NCBI GenBank assembly: GCA_964473155.1
Contig: CAYYNT010000001.1
Span: 124,001 to 188,000 of the forward strand
Direction of reading: 5' to 3'
Source: JAJFUG01 sp964473155
GTDB lineage: Bacteria > Gemmatimonadota > Glassbacteria > GWA2-58-10
Length of the DNA: 64,000 nucleotides
The notes under the pieces were generated by a model, which saw only the letters and a list, made by a program, of their open reading frames with translations, was not told where the DNA came from and searched no databases. Positions 1 to 9,310 of the stretch are shown here, one piece after another (the first letter of the stretch is position 1; each line of letters opens with the position of its first letter). The position numbers and the translations under genes are program-made.

Positions 1-575
1 GGCACTATCTCGACTCTGGTTCCGGGGCAGACAGCTTGTATCTCATTCGCCGTGTGCGAGCTGATCGCGCTTACCAGATCGCTCCCGCGTATAACCTTCC
101 GCAGGAATGGGACAAAGGCTTTCATTTTCGTGCGCACCCAGCGCAATTCCACACCGTAGAACTGGGTCACCAGCGGGCGCCCGGACCAGCGGCGGGCAAA
201 CCAGCCGAACACTCCCAGCGGGAACGGCCAGTGCACATGCACAATGTCGAACTTCTCCAGCCTCAACACACGGCGCAGGCCCAGCACTCCGAAAAGCAGG
301 TACGGGAAAACGAGCATTATGAAAAGCTTGTTCTTTCTAATCTGCTCCGGGATGGTTTCATCGTGAGAAAGCAGTTCCCAGCGGCGAAGGCAATAGCGGA
401 AACGGCGCACCTGGACGCCGTGCACCACCTGATCGCCCAGCCCCCGGCTGGCGCAGGTGTAAACTGTCACCTCCACGCCCTGCTCCCGAAGGCGCTGGAT
501 GTTCTCAACCATCCAGGGCGTAATTATGTCCGTCTCCGAACGCGGGAACGAGGTGACAATGAACAGCACCTTCAC
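1..575 (-). CDS. GT4 family glycosyltransferase, N-terminal part (cut by window edge)
   Basis: Only the first 191 codons are in the window. The protein starts at a GTG whose last two bases overlap the TGA of the preceding membrane gene (GTGA), which implies translational coupling. The start VKVLFIVTSFPRSETD, the stretch VHVHWPFPLGVF near residue 98 and the run QFYGVELRW are typical of the N-terminal Rossmann domain (acceptor side) of GT-B family 4 glycosyltransferases. The nucleotide-sugar domain with its E-x7-E motif would lie beyond base 1. The gene is probably cytoplasmic and adds one sugar to a lipid-linked surface glycan; donor and acceptor cannot be told. GTs of family 4 are easy to recognise but hard to assign to a linkage. 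Confidence 0.85.
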   Translation of the reverse strand, partial: MKVLFIVTSFPRSETDIITPWMVENIQRLREQGVEVTVYTCASRGLGDQVVHGVQVRRFRYCLRRWELLSHDETIPEQIRKNKLFIMLVFPYLLFGVLGLRRVLRLEKFDIVHVHWPFPLGVFGWFARRWSGRPLVTQFYGVELRWVRTKMKAFVPFLRKVIRGSDLVSAISSHTANEIQAVCPGTRVEIV

Positions 576-2176
576 TTAAGCACCTCCAGCACCCAGGTGG
601 CGGGGTCGGCCGTGCGGTGGACGACTTTGAATCTTTCATTCCGTTTCTGGATCGCGGGAACGAGGTAGCGCGCCGTGGTGCCGCTGATCTGGTCAACGAT
701 CACATAGTCCGTGCGCAGTATCTGCGCCAGCACTGAATCCGTGTCCGTGGTGAACGGGTAGCCATCCACCCGCCGTCCGGCCCAGAGATAACCCAGGCTG
801 GGCTTTCGCACCGTTATCACGGCATTCTCTGGTGTATTCTGCCTCACCCAGTCCGCGGCCTCGAAGAACCGCCTCCAGTTGACCGGGTATCCGGCGTAAC
901 GGTCACCGCCGGCCCATGCGGACAGCATGCGCAGGTTGGACGGCACGCGGGTGAACTGGGAGGAAAGAGAAAGCGCGGCGACTATCAGAAGGACAACAGC
1001 AGCCACAACGTGTCCGTGTTTGCGCAAACTGCTGGCGAATCGCGCAGTCAAGGCCGCGGCCTCGGCCATGTAAAACAGCATCAGCGGGATGAGCGGCATG
1101 ATAAACCGCACATCGCTCCAGGCATCCGGCCAGACCAGCACAATCCCCAGGAAAAATCCGAAGTAAGTCTCCAGCACACCCGGACCGTTCGTAACAATCC
1201 GCCCGATCAGCCCCGCAACCACCAGAAGGCTGACCGCCACCGCAAGAACACGCGAGGCCGGATGCACAAGCCAGGGGCTTTCGGAGCCGAGCACCACGCG
1301 TGCTGATTCAGCCGTGCCGTAGATTACTACATTGCGTCCAATCCTCTCAACCAGGCCGGAGGGTCCGATCTTACCCTCCTCCGGGCTGTAGGGATTCTTG
1401 AGCACGAATGCCCCTACAACTTGAGATTGGCCCTTGCTGACCACGCGGTTCCGGATGTACCAGGGGGCCATCAGCACGGCGACGGCCAGAATGAACACGG
1501 CGAGAGTTTTCCACTGACGGCGCAACAGGAAACAGGCCACCCCGCCGCCCACGAAAGCCACTCCGTTCGGGCGGATATGGGCGGTGAACACCAGACTAAG
1601 CACGGCCAGCCAGAAAGTCCAGCCGAAACGCGCGGCGCCATCCCGCGTGAAACGCACCAGAAAGTAAAGCGACAGGAGGCTGAAACACAGGAAAGCCTCC
1701 TCGGTGAGCACCCAGTGCGAGTAGTCCACCAGCACGGGATTGAGAGCAAAAGCGAAAGTCACAGAGGCGGCTGTCACCGGAGCCGTGCTCTGCCTCATGA
1801 TCTGTGCGAAAAGGAACACCGAAAGCAGCGAGAAGGCTATGGACAGCAATTTAAGGACGAAGAAATTCGCACCGAACAATGCCACCAGGGGCGACAGCAG
1901 CAGCGGATAGCCGAACGGGTACTGAGTGTGTGGCGTGACCGGTCCCGGACCGATTGACTGCGAGTAGCCATCCCCAATATTCAGGATGCTCTGCGCAAGT
2001 ATCACGTAGCTGGCGTTGTCGCCGCCGGTGTGCGGCTTAGGATCGAAAAGCAGGATGCATAACAGCAGGTTCAGAAGGCAGAAACCGGCGACAAACCTGT
2101 TGAAGTTTTTAGATATTAACTCCTGCCAATCCTGCGTAATCGCGGCTTTGGCTTTCTGTGGGGATTTCCTGGACAA
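572..2176 (-). CDS. Polytopic membrane glycosyltransferase, GT39/ArnT-like (GT-C fold)
   Basis: A 534-residue integral membrane protein with about ten or more hydrophobic segments. After the first segment (about residues 28-45) comes a periplasmic loop with GGDNASYVILAQSI (51-64). The acidic residue in this position (D53) is the hallmark of GT-C enzymes that take sugars from polyprenyl-phosphate donors, such as GT39 and ArnT. The C-terminal 100 residues are soluble. The start is TTG with GGAG seven bases upstream. Its neighbours make polyprenyl-phosphate sugars (GT2 genes at 2405 and 3100), which fits a donor of that type. Family membership is inferred from topology and the loop motif; the glycan acceptor is unknown. 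Confidence 0.75.
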   Translation of the reverse strand: MSRKSPQKAKAAITQDWQELISKNFNRFVAGFCLLNLLLCILLFDPKPHTGGDNASYVILAQSILNIGDGYSQSIGPGPVTPHTQYPFGYPLLLSPLVALFGANFFVLKLLSIAFSLLSVFLFAQIMRQSTAPVTAASVTFAFALNPVLVDYSHWVLTEEAFLCFSLLSLYFLVRFTRDGAARFGWTFWLAVLSLVFTAHIRPNGVAFVGGGVACFLLRRQWKTLAVFILAVAVLMAPWYIRNRVVSKGQSQVVGAFVLKNPYSPEEGKIGPSGLVERIGRNVVIYGTAESARVVLGSESPWLVHPASRVLAVAVSLLVVAGLIGRIVTNGPGVLETYFGFFLGIVLVWPDAWSDVRFIMPLIPLMLFYMAEAAALTARFASSLRKHGHVVAAVVLLIVAALSLSSQFTRVPSNLRMLSAWAGGDRYAGYPVNWRRFFEAADWVRQNTPENAVITVRKPSLGYLWAGRRVDGYPFTTDTDSVLAQILRTDYVIVDQISGTTARYLVPAIQKRNERFKVVHRTADPATWVLEVLK

Positions 2177-2404
2177 TTATTACTCCGCTCGATTGTCGAG
2201 AGTCTTTCCCGCCCTGACATAATTATTCATAAAGAACTAAACGAGATACGCCGCGCAGCCGATATGCAGCACTTATTCTACGTGCAACCCGCCTGTCATT
2301 TATCTCATGGCTTTCCGGTATCTTTTCCGGGCGTTGAAACCTTTCAACCGCTCAGACCCTCTCGCGGACTTCTTCATTTAGTAATGCCTAAAAACGGCAA
2401 TCTC

Positions 2405-3085
2405 TCAATCCATAAATCTGAAATATACAATCGCTACAAAAGCCGCCAGCGCGTCCTTCCAGCCAATTTTCTTCCCCTCGCTGTAATCACGGCCCGAATA
2501 GGAAACCGGGACCTCATATATGCGGCAGCGCCGTCTGGCCACCTTGGCCGTCACCTCGGGCTCGAAACCGAACCGGTTGGAACGGAGCCTGATGTTCTTG
2601 ATAACCTCTGAGCGGAACATTTTATAGCAGACTTCCATGTCTGTCAGATTCAGGTTGGTGAACATGTTGGAAAGAAGGGTCAGCATGCGGTTGCCGAGAT
2701 AATGCCAGAACAGGTGCACCCGGACCGTGCCGCCGCGGAAACGGGAGCCGAACACTACATCCGCCCGCCCGTCGAGGATAGGGGCGATCAGGATATGGTA
2801 CTCCTGCGGATCGTACTCCAGGTCGGCATCCTGTATCACGATGACATCGCCCGCGGCCTCCCGGATACCACGGCGCACCGCCGCACCCTTGCCCTGATTG
2901 ACCTCCTGCATGAACACGCGTATACACGGATCATTCAGCCCGGCCAGAACTTCCCTCGTCCCATCGGTCGAGCCGTCATCAACGATCAGAAGCTCCTTAT
3001 CGATCTCTACCGTCATTACACGGCGGATTATCTCTTTGATCGTGTTGATTTCGTTGTAGACCGGCATCACGATCGACAGTTTCAT
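2405..3085 (-). CDS. GT2 glycosyltransferase, DPM1-like
   Basis: A 226-residue GT-A enzyme. It begins SIVMPVYNE (4-12) and carries the nucleotide-binding DDGSTDG (36-42) and the metal-binding DAD (86-88). There is no C-terminal membrane segment, as in soluble dolichol-phosphate-mannose-synthase-like proteins. These transfer a hexose from a nucleotide sugar to polyprenyl phosphate on the cytoplasmic face. I chose the ATG at 3085, which has AGGAG five bases upstream. An in-frame ATG at 3103 would give a 4-bp ATGA overlap with the preceding gene and six extra residues, and cannot be excluded. The next gene downstream is the GT-C enzyme that could use the product. Confidence 0.8.
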   Translation of the reverse strand: MKLSIVMPVYNEINTIKEIIRRVMTVEIDKELLIVDDGSTDGTREVLAGLNDPCIRVFMQEVNQGKGAAVRRGIREAAGDVIVIQDADLEYDPQEYHILIAPILDGRADVVFGSRFRGGTVRVHLFWHYLGNRMLTLLSNMFTNLNLTDMEVCYKMFRSEVIKNIRLRSNRFGFEPEVTAKVARRRCRIYEVPVSYSGRDYSEGKKIGWKDALAAFVAIVYFRFMD

Positions 3086-3099
3086 CCTCGCTCCTTGCC

Positions 3100-4053
3100 T
3101 CATTCGGGATGTTCTTCATTCTTAACGCGGCGGTCGCGTTTTTCGATCCGTTCCAGGCGCTCCAGCAGTTGACCGATCAATTCGGTGAGGAATCCCAGAC
3201 TGAACAGCAGCACTCCGGCCAGGACGAACAGGATAACCAGATAGAGCAGGGGACGGTAGCCATGCAGCAGAGCGAAACGGTAGTAAAGGGCCACCAGCCC
3301 GGTTATGAAACCGAGGGTCAGCAGGGCGATCCCGGCCGTTCCGAACAGGGTCATCGGTTTCTTCCCGAAACCGAGCATCATCTTGACGCTCAGCAGGTCC
3401 AGCAGTCCGATCATAACGCGCCAGGCTCCGGAGTACTTGGCCTGACCGTGGCGGCGCGGCAACAGCTCGATATCGATCTCCCCCAGGCGGAAACCCTTGT
3501 CATGGGCGAGTACGGCAAAAAAGCGATGCCAGTCGTGACGGAGGTGTACGGCCTCGATCACCTCGCGGCGGAAAGCTTTCATCGAGTTGAGATCACGGAC
3601 CGGCGCGCCGAACAGCCACTGCGACATACAGTTGTAGATCGAGGAGACAAAACGCTTTGAATAGTGCCCCACCTTGCGGCCGCAGACCATGTCATAGCCC
3701 TGGCTCATCTTATCCAGAAAGCGCGGTATGTCCTCGGGCGAGTGCTGCATGTCGGCGTCGTAAAGCACAATCACCTTGCCCTCGGCAACCTCCGACCCGG
3801 TGAGCATGGCCTCGGTCTTGCCGGAATTGGCCCGGTGGCGCAGCACTTTCAAACGCGGTTCAGCCCCGGCCCTCTTCACCGCCGCATCCCAGGTCCCGTC
3901 CGTGCTGCCGTCATCCACCAGCACGATCTCGCCACGCAGACCATGACGGTCGAACATCGCGGTCAGTTCGTCAATCAGCTCAGGTATGTTTTCCTGTTCG
4001 TTGTAGGCCGGGACCAGCACTGACACATCCAGCCTGCCCTGCTGCTTGTCCAT
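3100..4053 (-). CDS. GT2 polyprenyl-phosphate glycosyltransferase with two C-terminal TM helices (ArnC/DPM-like)
   Basis: A 317-residue protein with SVLVPAYNE (11-19), DDGSTDG (47-53) and DADMQ (99-103), the signature of the GT2 clade that loads a sugar on undecaprenyl or dolichyl phosphate (ArnC, GtrB, DPM1). Two hydrophobic helices follow at about 234-260 and 270-295, as in ArnC and GtrB, and the tail is basic. I start at the ATG at 4053, with GAGG four bases upstream, rather than the in-frame TTG at 4065. Its stop overlaps the alternative start of the downstream GT2 gene. Two such genes side by side suggest that two different lipid-phosphate sugars are made, or that one flips or modifies the other's product; this is inference. 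Confidence 0.82.
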   Translation of the reverse strand: MDKQQGRLDVSVLVPAYNEQENIPELIDELTAMFDRHGLRGEIVLVDDGSTDGTWDAAVKRAGAEPRLKVLRHRANSGKTEAMLTGSEVAEGKVIVLYDADMQHSPEDIPRFLDKMSQGYDMVCGRKVGHYSKRFVSSIYNCMSQWLFGAPVRDLNSMKAFRREVIEAVHLRHDWHRFFAVLAHDKGFRLGEIDIELLPRRHGQAKYSGAWRVMIGLLDLLSVKMMLGFGKKPMTLFGTAGIALLTLGFITGLVALYYRFALLHGYRPLLYLVILFVLAGVLLFSLGFLTELIGQLLERLERIEKRDRRVKNEEHPE

Positions 4054-4074
4054 GTGACCTCGCAAAGTTGCGTT

Positions 4075-6312
4075 TCACTCCAGGTGATCCACCCGGACAG
4101 AACTCAACGCCACGGAGGCGGCAAGAGGTCCGGATGCCGTTTTCAACTGGCTCACACCCTCAGGCGTGTTCAGATTCAGCTCCAGCACCTGCCGGGGGGC
4201 CAGTTCCAGTTCGGCCAGAGTGATGACCGCAGGCTGTACTCCCACGGCAGTTGAGCTGACCTGATTGTTTCCGTCCATCAATACAAGCGTTCTCTGTTTT
4301 TCAAACGAAATCGCCGTGGCGCGGATGGCGATACGCTGTGGTTTATCGCTCAGGCTGCGCACAACCAGGCCGGCGCGTTCTTTCATGATACGCCAGCCGA
4401 CCCGCGACCCTTCCGGACCCAGCACCTGCGAAGCCATGAAACCCTCCCGCCCCTCCTGTTGCTGGATTTCGAGGTAATTATAATAGGGGATGGTCTGGAA
4501 GGAAAGCATTACCGTTGCCGGTGCGGCGGTTATACGATACAACCTGTCCGCGCCGAAATCCTTATCCAGAGAAAGACCCTCGACAAGCTGCATGTCGGGC
4601 AAAGGCAGTGAGGGCGGATTTCCGGCTGATTTATCGTGGAAAGCCAGCCACTCAACGCCGAAAAATCTCAACAGGGCAACGTTATAAGGATCACTCAGCG
4701 CGCCCGGATAGTCAAGGTCCTGCCAGAACGGCATGTATTCCGGCGGAATTGTAGTGGTGTCCCACAGACGGTTGAACAGGTCTTTCTGATGAATTGTCTG
4801 GAAATACTGGTAGTCCGCGAAAATGATGCCGGTCATGGCCGTCGCGGGGTACTCGAACACTGTCTGGCCTTTTTCGAGACTGGCCAGCGCGGCGTAAATT
4901 GGCGGTGACTGTTTCGTCGAGGCGGCCACGGCGGTTACTCCGGAGGGCCGGATATACTCCACCGCAGCCACGAGCAGCAGCAGGCCGAGAGCGTATTCCC
5001 TCCAGCGCCCGGAAAGCCTCCGCAGAATGCCCGCAGCGCCGTAAGCCGCCAGAGCCGTGACGGCGATCTGCAGAATAATCGAATAGCGGCTGATCACCCT
5101 TACAAACGGCGCCAGGCTGTGCAGCAGCAACGCGGGCATCGGCAGACGCAACGCTCCCAGTTCGAGATAGGGGCCGAGAGTCAGGGAAAGACCGCCCAGA
5201 CCCAGGAGCAGCATCATCCAGGCGCGGCGGTCACGCAGGGCAAGACGGAAACCCCAGAGACCGAGCGCAAGCGCCACCCATCCGATGTAGGCCGTGCTTT
5301 CGGTGACGTTGCGCCGGACCGGAACGAATGCCCTGGTTATCCCGCCGAACAGCGGATGGTCGACTCCGGGAGCCAGATAGTTGGCCCAGCTCAGTTTAAA
5401 CCTTTCCTGCCAGTGAAGCGGCCGTACGACCTGCGAGGCGGAAGGCAAAAGGTAAATTTTGTAAACCAGCACTGCCCCGGCTATCAGAACCAGCAGCGCT
5501 GCAGCAGCCAGGATTCGTTTACTCAGCGGTACGCGTCCCAGCGCTCCACGCAGTCTCTTCCAGGCGCTGAAATCGAAAACATATCTATCCACGCCCAGGA
5601 TAATCAACCAGGCGATCAATAACAAAGGCAGGAAAATGTAATAGTAGAATGAGCAGTAGACATGGAAAAGCACCAGCGAAAAAGCCAGCAGCGTCCAGGA
5701 GCGCCAGCCTGCATCGCGCTCAAGACGCAGGATGGCGAGTATCATCAGCGGCATGGGCCAGGTGGAGGCCAGGTCCATGTGAACTATTCCATGCGCGTAA
5801 TGATAAGGATTAAAAGCGAAAAGGATCCCCGCCAGCGCCGAGGCAGCGCGATTGCCTGTCAATTCCAGGGCCAGCAGGTACATGGCCAGCCCGGCCAGAA
5901 CATAATTCAGAATCAGGAACAGGTTGAAAGCTCCCACTGGCCCCGCCAGCGCCGTCAATGGCGTCATAACCAGAAGATACTTGTGGAAGGCGGCGAAAGA
6001 GAACAGGTAACTGGCGTACGGTCCGGCCACCATCTGCACCATCAGCGGATTCGAGTGAAGGTTCAACAGCAGGTGCTTGGTGGCCCAGAGTTCCCAGATC
6101 GCCCCGAAAACATCGCCGTAGTAGCCGCCGAATGCTCCGAGCAGACTTCCGCCCAGCCCCGCGGCCAGAGGCCAGGTATATGCCAGGGCCAGCAGGAGCA
6201 TCAGGACGGAGAAAGTCCATGCACTTAGGCGGTGTTCCAGCCATCGGGAGTTTGACGCTTTATCCCGGTCTTCAGATGGTTTATTCGAGCGTGCATCCGG
6301 CGCCTTTTTCAC
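4075..6312 (-). CDS. Large polytopic membrane protein, probable GT-C glycosyltransferase
   Basis: A 745-residue protein. About twelve hydrophobic segments fill residues 30-500, followed by a C-terminal soluble domain of about 200 residues rich in beta-type sequence. The first external loop has GYYGDVFGAIWELW, with an acidic residue (D67) where GT-C enzymes keep their catalytic carboxylate. I start at the GTG at 6312, which overlaps the TGA of the methyltransferase gene (GTGA) and has AGGAG upstream. Longer in-frame starts run deep into that gene and give an unlikely low-complexity leader. It resembles the uncharacterised YfhO-like or O-antigen-modifying membrane enzymes in layout only; no specific activity can be assigned. 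Confidence 0.6.
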   Translation of the reverse strand: MKKAPDARSNKPSEDRDKASNSRWLEHRLSAWTFSVLMLLLALAYTWPLAAGLGGSLLGAFGGYYGDVFGAIWELWATKHLLLNLHSNPLMVQMVAGPYASYLFSFAAFHKYLLVMTPLTALAGPVGAFNLFLILNYVLAGLAMYLLALELTGNRAASALAGILFAFNPYHYAHGIVHMDLASTWPMPLMILAILRLERDAGWRSWTLLAFSLVLFHVYCSFYYYIFLPLLLIAWLIILGVDRYVFDFSAWKRLRGALGRVPLSKRILAAAALLVLIAGAVLVYKIYLLPSASQVVRPLHWQERFKLSWANYLAPGVDHPLFGGITRAFVPVRRNVTESTAYIGWVALALGLWGFRLALRDRRAWMMLLLGLGGLSLTLGPYLELGALRLPMPALLLHSLAPFVRVISRYSIILQIAVTALAAYGAAGILRRLSGRWREYALGLLLLVAAVEYIRPSGVTAVAASTKQSPPIYAALASLEKGQTVFEYPATAMTGIIFADYQYFQTIHQKDLFNRLWDTTTIPPEYMPFWQDLDYPGALSDPYNVALLRFFGVEWLAFHDKSAGNPPSLPLPDMQLVEGLSLDKDFGADRLYRITAAPATVMLSFQTIPYYNYLEIQQQEGREGFMASQVLGPEGSRVGWRIMKERAGLVVRSLSDKPQRIAIRATAISFEKQRTLVLMDGNNQVSSTAVGVQPAVITLAELELAPRQVLELNLNTPEGVSQLKTASGPLAASVALSSVRVDHLE

Positions 6313-7277
6313 CGTAGTTCCTCTCCTTCCAGCGGTTTGCGAACCAGCGCCCTCAGGGTGATCGCATCGTGGCCGGCGTCCCTGAAACACGGTCTGCCGA
6401 TCAACCCGAGAACCGTCCACCAGACATAGTTGACCGCCAGACCGAAACGATCATAGCGCTCGAGCAGCCATCGGTTGGCCACATGACCCAGATGCACCGG
6501 TTCCAGACCATGGTTGCGGACGAAACTTTCGAAATTCGAGGCGTTGAAAAAATAAAAATCCGGGATCAGGCTGTACTCTGTCTGGCGATAATGCGGATTA
6601 TCTGCATTGGGCAGCTCGAAAAAAATAAAACCGCCCGGCCTTAACAGGCTTTCAAGACGGCGGAGCACATTTTCCGGGGCCACAAAGTGCTCGAACACAT
6701 GTGACAGCACAAGCAGATCGTATTTCGCTCCGCCGCTTTCGTATTCCTCCAGAGTCCCCTGAAATATGCGCGCCCTTTTGCCACGGAACCGCTGCGTTGT
6801 ATACTCCATGCAATCGCGGCTCGGCTCTATGCCATCCACGTTCCATCCACGGTTGTGGAACAGTTCCAGCAGGCGGCCGTAACCGCTTCCCACCTCAAGG
6901 ACGCGTCCCGTGGAGGGAAGGTCCAGATGCGAAACAATCCAGTCAAACTGATTGCGCGCCCTCAGAGCGCTGAAATATAACTTGAGCCGACGGAGCACAG
7001 CGCCGGTCAGACGGCCGAAATCGTAATAGCTGTCACGATAATAATTCGCCACTGTCTGGTGCGCGGGCCGGGGGTAAGGATAAACCAGCCCGCATACGGC
7101 GCAACGGACTATGTCGGAGCCGGGGAAATGACGGTTTGCGGTTATCCTGAACCGTTCTCCCGAACCACAGCAGATGCAGTCAGTCAAATCTATCCCTTCC
7201 AATTCCGGACGATTAATCAAACTGTTCTTTGCCGGTTTTTTAAACTCCCTGGTCACATGCCTCTGTCTCACGGCCAT
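6309..7277 (-). CDS. Class I SAM-dependent methyltransferase with N-terminal zinc-ribbon-like Cys cluster
   Basis: About 322 residues. A short Cys-rich module (C34, C36, C37, then C59-x2-C62) is followed by a Rossmann methyltransferase domain with motif I EVGSGYGR (about 128-135) and the post-I stretch DLLVLSHVFEHF typical of the Methyltransf_23/11 group. Proteins of this layout often sit in surface polysaccharide clusters and methylate a nucleotide sugar or glycan end; the substrate here is unknown. The start is uncertain: ATG at 7277 and GTG at 7256 both lie inside the tail of the preceding gene, and neither has a strong ribosome binding site. The stop overlaps the next start by 4 bp. Confidence 0.75.
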   Translation of the reverse strand: MAVRQRHVTREFKKPAKNSLINRPELEGIDLTDCICCGSGERFRITANRHFPGSDIVRCAVCGLVYPYPRPAHQTVANYYRDSYYDFGRLTGAVLRRLKLYFSALRARNQFDWIVSHLDLPSTGRVLEVGSGYGRLLELFHNRGWNVDGIEPSRDCMEYTTQRFRGKRARIFQGTLEEYESGGAKYDLLVLSHVFEHFVAPENVLRRLESLLRPGGFIFFELPNADNPHYRQTEYSLIPDFYFFNASNFESFVRNHGLEPVHLGHVANRWLLERYDRFGLAVNYVWWTVLGLIGRPCFRDAGHDAITLRALVRKPLEGEELR

Positions 7278-8349
7278 AACTCTCAAACAGCTTTCCCCAG
7301 TGCGTACTGTTCCAGGCCCGTACGCGGCGTTTTCCCCAGATGGGGAACCAGATGCGGTCATGGTAGAACGCCGATCCGAAAACGAACAGGTAGACCAGAG
7401 GGGTATGGAACAGCATGCGCTGAAACACCTTCAGCGGACTGAACCAGAAAATGTCTCCCACGCGGCTGGCCATGTTGTCGCCCACGCTGAACCGGAGGTT
7501 CACCCGGCTGATATCCTCTCCCGCCAGCTCTATTTCGCGTGGATCTCCCACTCCAAGACCATCCTCGTGCGCCAGCCGGATATAGTCGATCTTCATGGGA
7601 TCGAAACCCATCAGCCGGCTGGAGACCGCATCCAGCGCCGTGCAGTCGGCCGAGGCCAGGATATAGTCCGCCACCACGGGGACCATCGTGCGCGGACCGG
7701 GACCGTTGCCGCAGGTGGTGCCGTCGGTGAAGGCGAAAATGCCGGAGTGTATCTCTTTCTGGATTCTAAGCAGGTCAACCAGGGTCTCGTGTATGACGCT
7801 GTGCGTGTAATGGCGCCGCCGGTTGAGCAAACCGCCGAAAGCGTTCTTCATCGCCCCGGTGGTTGTGGTGTAGATATGGGTCTTGACCGTGGGCAGGTGC
7901 ACCACATTCCGGCCGAAAAAATCCTCCGGAAGCATTATCCCTTCCGGGAAGATGGAATCCAGGACCCGCATGCGCCCCTTCGGACGGCACTCAACCCATT
8001 TCATGTCCCGCGGCAGGAAATTGTAGCGCACCGGCACGCCGTAGCGCCGGAAAATATCAACATAACGGTTCAGGCGCTCACCCTTGAAGGCATCGGTCAC
8101 CACGGTGTCGTTCTGCACGGCCACGAGGTCTGAATATCCGCGCGAGCGCAGCGACCGTATCGCGCCTTCGAGCTGCCAGGGGGTGGTGTTCGCTCCAGGA
8201 TAGGCAAAATGCCAGGAAATGTTATCCTTGAGAATAGTCTGAGAGCCCTTGTCCAGCGCCGCATCCAGTCCGGCCATACCGGCCAGCCGGTCATAATCCT
8301 CCAGAACTGTAACCGGATTTGTTTTCAGCACTGCGACTCTGGCTTTCAT
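7240..8349 (-). CDS. DUF362 family protein
   Basis: A 369-residue protein that matches DUF362 by eye: the N-terminal RVAVLKTNP, the central LPTVKTHIYTTTTGAMKN with following GGLL, and the later FTDGTTCGNGPGP and ASADCTALDAVSSRLMG. DUF362 proteins are poorly characterised; some carry ferredoxin domains, but no CxxCxxC cluster is seen in this one. The last 60 residues include a hydrophobic stretch (PLVYLFVFGSAFY). It lies between a methyltransferase and a prenyltransferase in the surface-glycan cluster, so a role in glycan or lipid-carrier chemistry is possible, but this is only association. Confidence 0.75.
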   Translation of the reverse strand: MKARVAVLKTNPVTVLEDYDRLAGMAGLDAALDKGSQTILKDNISWHFAYPGANTTPWQLEGAIRSLRSRGYSDLVAVQNDTVVTDAFKGERLNRYVDIFRRYGVPVRYNFLPRDMKWVECRPKGRMRVLDSIFPEGIMLPEDFFGRNVVHLPTVKTHIYTTTTGAMKNAFGGLLNRRRHYTHSVIHETLVDLLRIQKEIHSGIFAFTDGTTCGNGPGPRTMVPVVADYILASADCTALDAVSSRLMGFDPMKIDYIRLAHEDGLGVGDPREIELAGEDISRVNLRFSVGDNMASRVGDIFWFSPLKVFQRMLFHTPLVYLFVFGSAFYHDRIWFPIWGKRRVRAWNSTHWGKLFESYGRETEACDQGV

Positions 8350-8420
8350 GACAAATTGCCTTTTCCGGGTCCATATTTACAGTATGACCGCCGTCAAAAA
8401 AGGCAGCCTGTTTATTCTCT

Positions 8421-9296
8421 TTACAGATACAGCACAATTAGAGCCGCAGCCAGCCAGCCCAGCACAGCCGCCAGCAGCGAACGGTCGTAAAACAGCAGGA
8501 GTGATGGATCGCCGCCGCCCCGTTTCTGGTGAACGAGATAAAGATAACGGAATATCCCGTAAATTACAAACGGCGCCGTGAACAGCATCCTGCTGGAACC
8601 CACGTGGGACACGGTTTCCGGACTGAGCGTGTACATAATATAACACAGAAGGGTGCTGGTGGTGACTATCGAGATCATCTGGTCCAGAAAATAAGGGCTG
8701 TAGTGGACAAGCACAGCTCTGTGAGAATCGGCGTTCTGCTCCAGCAGAATCAGCTCATGACGGCGCTTGGCGAAACCCAGGAACAGGCTGAACAGGAAAG
8801 TGCAGAGAATAATCCAGTGGGAGGTGTATACATCAATCGCCATAGTGCCGCCCAGCACTCGCAGAACGAATCCGGCGGCCACCAGCATTACATCCAGTAT
8901 CACCACCTGCTTGAGCCGCCAGGAATACAGAAAAGTCAGCGCCAGATATGTAAGGCTTACGCTGAAAAACAAATAACCCAGCCCGGCAGACACAAGCAGC
9001 CCTGCAGCAGCCAGAATGGCTGCGCTCCAGGCCGCAGTCCCTGCTCCCAGCCGTCCGGCGGCCAGAGGACGCTGGCATTTGACTGGATGAAGACGGTCGC
9101 TCTCGCGATCAAGAATATCGTTCAGAAGGTAGACTGAGGCTGAAAGCAGGCAGAAAGCACAGAAAGCAGCAAAGCTTCGGATCAGGCTGGCGGGATCGGT
9201 CAGTTTCTCGGCGAACACCAGCCCGGCGAATACCAGCAGATTTTTAATCCATTGGCGCGGGCGGACGCTCTGGATAAGGTCTGCGCTCAGGCTCAT
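8421..9296 (-). CDS. UbiA-family prenyltransferase, decaprenyl-phosphate phosphoribosyltransferase-like
   Basis: A 291-residue polytopic membrane protein with eight or nine hydrophobic helices. It has the first Asp-rich motif N59-D60-x2-D63-x3-D67 and, in place of a standard second motif, GFAKRRHEL (about 174-182) followed by SHRAVLVHYSPYFLD. That pairing is characteristic of the UbiA subgroup containing Rv3806c, which joins phosphoribosyl diphosphate to decaprenyl phosphate in the route to polyprenyl-phosphoryl arabinose or ribose. If so, this cluster uses a polyprenyl-phosphate pentose as sugar donor. The epimerase pair DprE1/DprE2 is not in the window. The subgroup call rests on motif memory, not on a search. 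Confidence 0.75.
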   Translation of the reverse strand: MSLSADLIQSVRPRQWIKNLLVFAGLVFAEKLTDPASLIRSFAAFCAFCLLSASVYLLNDILDRESDRLHPVKCQRPLAAGRLGAGTAAWSAAILAAAGLLVSAGLGYLFFSVSLTYLALTFLYSWRLKQVVILDVMLVAAGFVLRVLGGTMAIDVYTSHWIILCTFLFSLFLGFAKRRHELILLEQNADSHRAVLVHYSPYFLDQMISIVTTSTLLCYIMYTLSPETVSHVGSSRMLFTAPFVIYGIFRYLYLVHQKRGGGDPSLLLFYDRSLLAAVLGWLAAALIVLYL

Positions 9297-9310
9297 TGAC
9301 AGTCCTCCTG

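Noticed and set aside
7174..8133. Long open frame on the plus strand opposite the DUF362 gene
   Set aside because: Antisense shadow of a GC-rich gene: its translation is rich in Arg, His, Gln and Pro, shows no motif, and the minus-strand gene is clear.
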